Assembly (NCBI RefSeq): GCF_018614205.1
Contig: NZ_JAGGOS010000026.1
Span: 1 to 35,024 of the forward strand
Direction of reading: 5' to 3'
Length of the DNA: 35,024 nucleotides
Source: Streptomyces sp. ISL-36
Lineage (GTDB): Bacteria; Actinomycetota; Actinomycetes; Streptomycetales; Streptomycetaceae
Position 1 is the stretch's first letter. Each line of letters opens with the position of its first letter. A program made the position numbers and the translations under genes. Shown here piece by piece: positions 32,828 through 35,024 of the stretch. The notes under the pieces are model-generated. The model made no database searches, had not been told where the DNA came from, and saw only the letters and a list, made by a program, of their open reading frames with translations.

Positions 32828-35024
32828 GTGCAGGGACGATTCAAGAGGGACAGCACTGCTGCGGAGCAGGAGCCGCGCGCCGGGACCGACCGCGGTTCCT
32901 CGGCCCAGCACGCCCAGAAGCAGGGCAAGGGCCCGGCCGGCGACGGCGGTGACAGCGCCGCGCGTGGCGGTGCCGCGTCCGCTCCCGCCGAGCCCGCAGC
33001 CGTCAAGAAGCCGAAGGCCGAGAACGAGGTCGGGCCTCGAATAGCCCTGCGCAACTGGCGCATCTCGACGCGTCTCGTCGCCCTGCTGACCCTGCCCGTG
33101 GTCGCGGCCACCAGCCTCGGCGGCATCCGCATCAGCGAGTCGCTCCAGGACATGGAGCAGCTCGACCACATGCAGCTGCTCACCAAGCTGACCGAGGAGG
33201 CCACGAGCCTCGCCAAGGCCCTCCAGACCGAGCGCGACCTGTCCGCCGGTCCGTTGGCGAACTCGAAGCCGGCCAGCGACTACCAGATCTCCAACCCGCG
33301 CAAGGCGACGGACCGTGCCCAGAAGGCGTTCATGGACGCCACCGCGGACATTCCCGCGACCGAGGGCGACGAGGCGCTGCAGAGCATCCGTCAGAACGTC
33401 AGCCAGATCGCGTCCCAGGTCGTCCAGATCGGTGGCATCCGCCAGGAGGCGTACAAGAAGGGCGTCGCCCACTCGGTGACGGTCGAGGCGTACAGCCGTC
33501 TGATCCGCTCGCTGCTGAGCCTCTCCCAGGACATGGCGCAGGCCACCAGCAACCCCGAGATGATCAAGCGGACCCGGGCGCTCGCCGCGTTCTCGTCCGC
33601 CAAGGAGTACGCCTCCGTCCAGCAGGCGATCATCGCCTCCGCGCTCCCGGCGAGCAACAGCCGGCCCGGCAAGCTGGAGCAGGGCGACCGCCTCTACGGC
33701 TACGCCGCCCAGCAGGGCGAGAAGGTCGAGCTCAAGGCCTTCCAGACCATCTACGAGTCGGCCGGCGGCGACGCCGACCAGCTGACCGCGTCCCTGACCA
33801 CCGGCAACCCGTCCATCGACGCGGCCGACAAGTACGCGGACCGGGTGCTGAGCAACGACTCCGGCATGGAGGGCCGCGCCCCGCGCGGTCACCTGAACTT
33901 CACGGACGAGTACGGCACCAAGATCCGGGCCATGAACGTCATCGAGGCCGACCTCCTCGACCAGATGGAGACCAAGGCCCGTGAACTGCGGGCCGAGTCC
34001 CAGCGCGACGCGATCATCAACGGTGCCCTGATCCTCCTCGTCCTCGGTGTCTCCCTCGTCGGCGCCTTCGTCGTGGCCCGGTCCATGATCCGGTCGCTGC
34101 GCCGGCTGCAGGACACCGCGACCAAGGTCGCCCAGGACCGTCTGCCCGAGCTCGTCAAGCAGCTCTCCGAGGCCGACCCGCAGGACGTCGACACCTCCGT
34201 CGAGTCCGTCGGTGTGCACTCCCGGGACGAGATCGGCCAGGTGGCCGCGGCCTTCGACGACGTGCACCGCGAGGCCGTCCGCCTCGCCGCCGAGCAGGCC
34301 CTGCTGCGGGGCAACGTCAACGCGATGTTCACCAACCTCTCGCGGCGCTCCCAGGGTCTTATCCAGCGTCAGCTCTCGCTCATCTCCGAGCTGGAGTCCC
34401 GCGAGGCCGACCCGGACCAGCTGTCCTCGCTCTTCAAGCTCGACCACCTCGCCACCCGCATGCGGCGTAACGGTGAGAACCTCCTCGTCCTCGCCGGTGA
34501 GGAGCCGGGCCGTCGCTGGACCCGCCCGGTCCCGCTGGTCGACGTGCTCCGTGCCGCCGCCTCCGAGGTGGAGCAGTACGAGCGCATCGAACTGGCCGCC
34601 GTCCCGGCGACCGAGGTCGCCGGCCGGGTCGTCAACGACCTCGTGCACCTCCTCGCCGAGCTGCTCGAGAACGCCACCTCGTTCTCCTCGCCGCAGACGA
34701 AGGTCCGGGTCACCGGTCACGCGCTGCCCGACGGCCGCGTCCTCGTCGAGATCCACGACACCGGCATCGGCCTCTCCCCCGAGGACCTCGCCGCGATCAA
34801 CGAGCGGCTCGCCTCGCCGCCCACCGTGGACGTCTCCGTCTCCCGCCGCATGGGTCTGTTCGTGGTCGGCCGCCTGTCCCTGCGACACGGCATCCGCATC
34901 CAGCTGCGCCCCTCGGACTCCGGTGGCACCACCGCGCTCGTCATGCTCCCCGTCGACGTCGCCCAGGGCGGCAAGAAGCCCGCGCCCAAGCCGGGTGCCG
35001 GCGGCCAGGGCGCGATGCCGCAGG
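32828..35024 (+). CDS. cvnA1: CvnA-type membrane sensor histidine kinase of a conservon (3' end outside window)
   Basis: The frame starts at GTG 32828 and runs to the edge (732 residues visible). Residues 1-80 are disordered and Ala/Gly/Lys-rich. TM1 about 82-100 (RLVALLTLPVVAATSLGGI). The periplasmic-type region about 100-395 is helical, matching a NIT (nitrate/nitrite-sensing) domain. TM2 about 396-418 is followed by a HAMP linker (RSLRRLQDTATKVAQ). The dimerisation helix carries His540 (KLDHLATRMRRNGENLLVL), the HATPase has Asn615 (LLENATSFS), then HDTGIGL and GLFVVGRLSLRHGIRIQL. This is the CvnA pattern. In Streptomyces it heads an operon with a roadblock protein, a DUF742 protein and a small GTPase, all beyond this window; membership in cvn1 is inferred from gene order. 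Confidence 0.9.
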   Translation, partial: MQGRFKRDSTAAEQEPRAGTDRGSSAQHAQKQGKGPAGDGGDSAARGGAASAPAEPAAVKKPKAENEVGPRIALRNWRISTRLVALLTLPVVAATSLGGIRISESLQDMEQLDHMQLLTKLTEEATSLAKALQTERDLSAGPLANSKPASDYQISNPRKATDRAQKAFMDATADIPATEGDEALQSIRQNVSQIASQVVQIGGIRQEAYKKGVAHSVTVEAYSRLIRSLLSLSQDMAQATSNPEMIKRTRALAAFSSAKEYASVQQAIIASALPASNSRPGKLEQGDRLYGYAAQQGEKVELKAFQTIYESAGGDADQLTASLTTGNPSIDAADKYADRVLSNDSGMEGRAPRGHLNFTDEYGTKIRAMNVIEADLLDQMETKARELRAESQRDAIINGALILLVLGVSLVGAFVVARSMIRSLRRLQDTATKVAQDRLPELVKQLSEADPQDVDTSVESVGVHSRDEIGQVAAAFDDVHREAVRLAAEQALLRGNVNAMFTNLSRRSQGLIQRQLSLISELESREADPDQLSSLFKLDHLATRMRRNGENLLVLAGEEPGRRWTRPVPLVDVLRAAASEVEQYERIELAAVPATEVAGRVVNDLVHLLAELLENATSFSSPQTKVRVTGHALPDGRVLVEIHDTGIGLSPEDLAAINERLASPPTVDVSVSRRMGLFVVGRLSLRHGIRIQLRPSDSGGTTALVMLPVDVAQGGKKPAPKPGAGGQGAMPQ

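Noticed and set aside
32569..32952. A plus-strand frame of 127 residues overlapping the cvnA start
   Set aside because: Overlaps a well-supported cvnA frame and has Arg/Pro/Cys-rich unspecific composition and no ribosome-binding site.
1..35024. Secondary-metabolite cluster, prophage or defence system
   Set aside because: No polyketide, peptide-synthetase, integrase, restriction or toxin genes are visible; every gene is core metabolism or regulation.

Overview
The window is a high-GC actinobacterial chromosome segment, almost certainly Streptomyces. Evidence: strong G/C bias at third codon positions, frequent GTG/TTG starts, an HU protein with a Lys/Ala-rich tail, an NdgR-type IclR regulator divergent from leuCD, and a CvnA-type sensor. 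As far as I can recall, gene order matches the S. coelicolor region from smc back to cvnA1. It also parallels the M. tuberculosis run from smc through rnc, sepIVA, coaD, recG, ddl, fbiD, hupB and leuCD to gltX. It is a conserved core-genome block, not a biosynthetic cluster or genomic island.

Layout. 1-4500: 5' part of smc, a small coiled-coil protein, acylphosphatase, and a secreted CAP-domain protein ending at a 25-bp perfect inverted repeat. 4500-5600: flavodoxin-like protein divergent from an HxlR regulator. 5600-10800: mutM, rnc, rpmF, DUF177 gene, a SepIVA-like coiled-coil protein, coaD and rsmD, all on the minus strand. 10800-14030: recG interrupted by an in-frame intein in its Walker A motif. 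14180-18120: DAK2/FakA-like gene, rpmB (plus strand), thiD-thiL. 18340-22130: Lrp-type ligand-binding protein, DUF3515 lipoprotein, ddl, gpsA-plsC. 22290-24460: cofC/fbiD, a small OB-like protein, hupS and a small helical protein. 24560-27440: leuD-leuC divergent from ndgR. 27587-28134: five tRNA genes (three Glu, two Gln). 28226-32290: HAD phosphatase, DUF4241-like protein, gltX, a fumarylacetoacetate hydrolase family protein and a small protein with a duplicated motif. 32828-end: CvnA-type histidine kinase, cut by the window edge.

How genes work together. RNase III, L32, L28, DUF177 and RsmD serve ribosome and RNA maturation; SMC, the SepIVA-like protein, RecG, MutM and HupS serve chromosome and cell-cycle functions; Ddl, GpsA and PlsC supply wall and membrane precursors; ThiL/ThiD, CoaD, CofC and LeuCD serve cofactor and leucine synthesis. 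GltX lies near the tRNA-Glu/tRNA-Gln cluster whose members it probably charges.

Most notable: (1) a 339-residue RecG intein with all class 3 hallmarks (W66, C319, T337 and Ala at position 1); (2) loss of a catalytic Asp in its LAGLIDADG endonuclease by what looks like one base change; (3) a 62-residue protein carrying TANPRRT twice, with 60 of 62 codons ending in G or C; (4) a nested stem-loop directly before rpmB.
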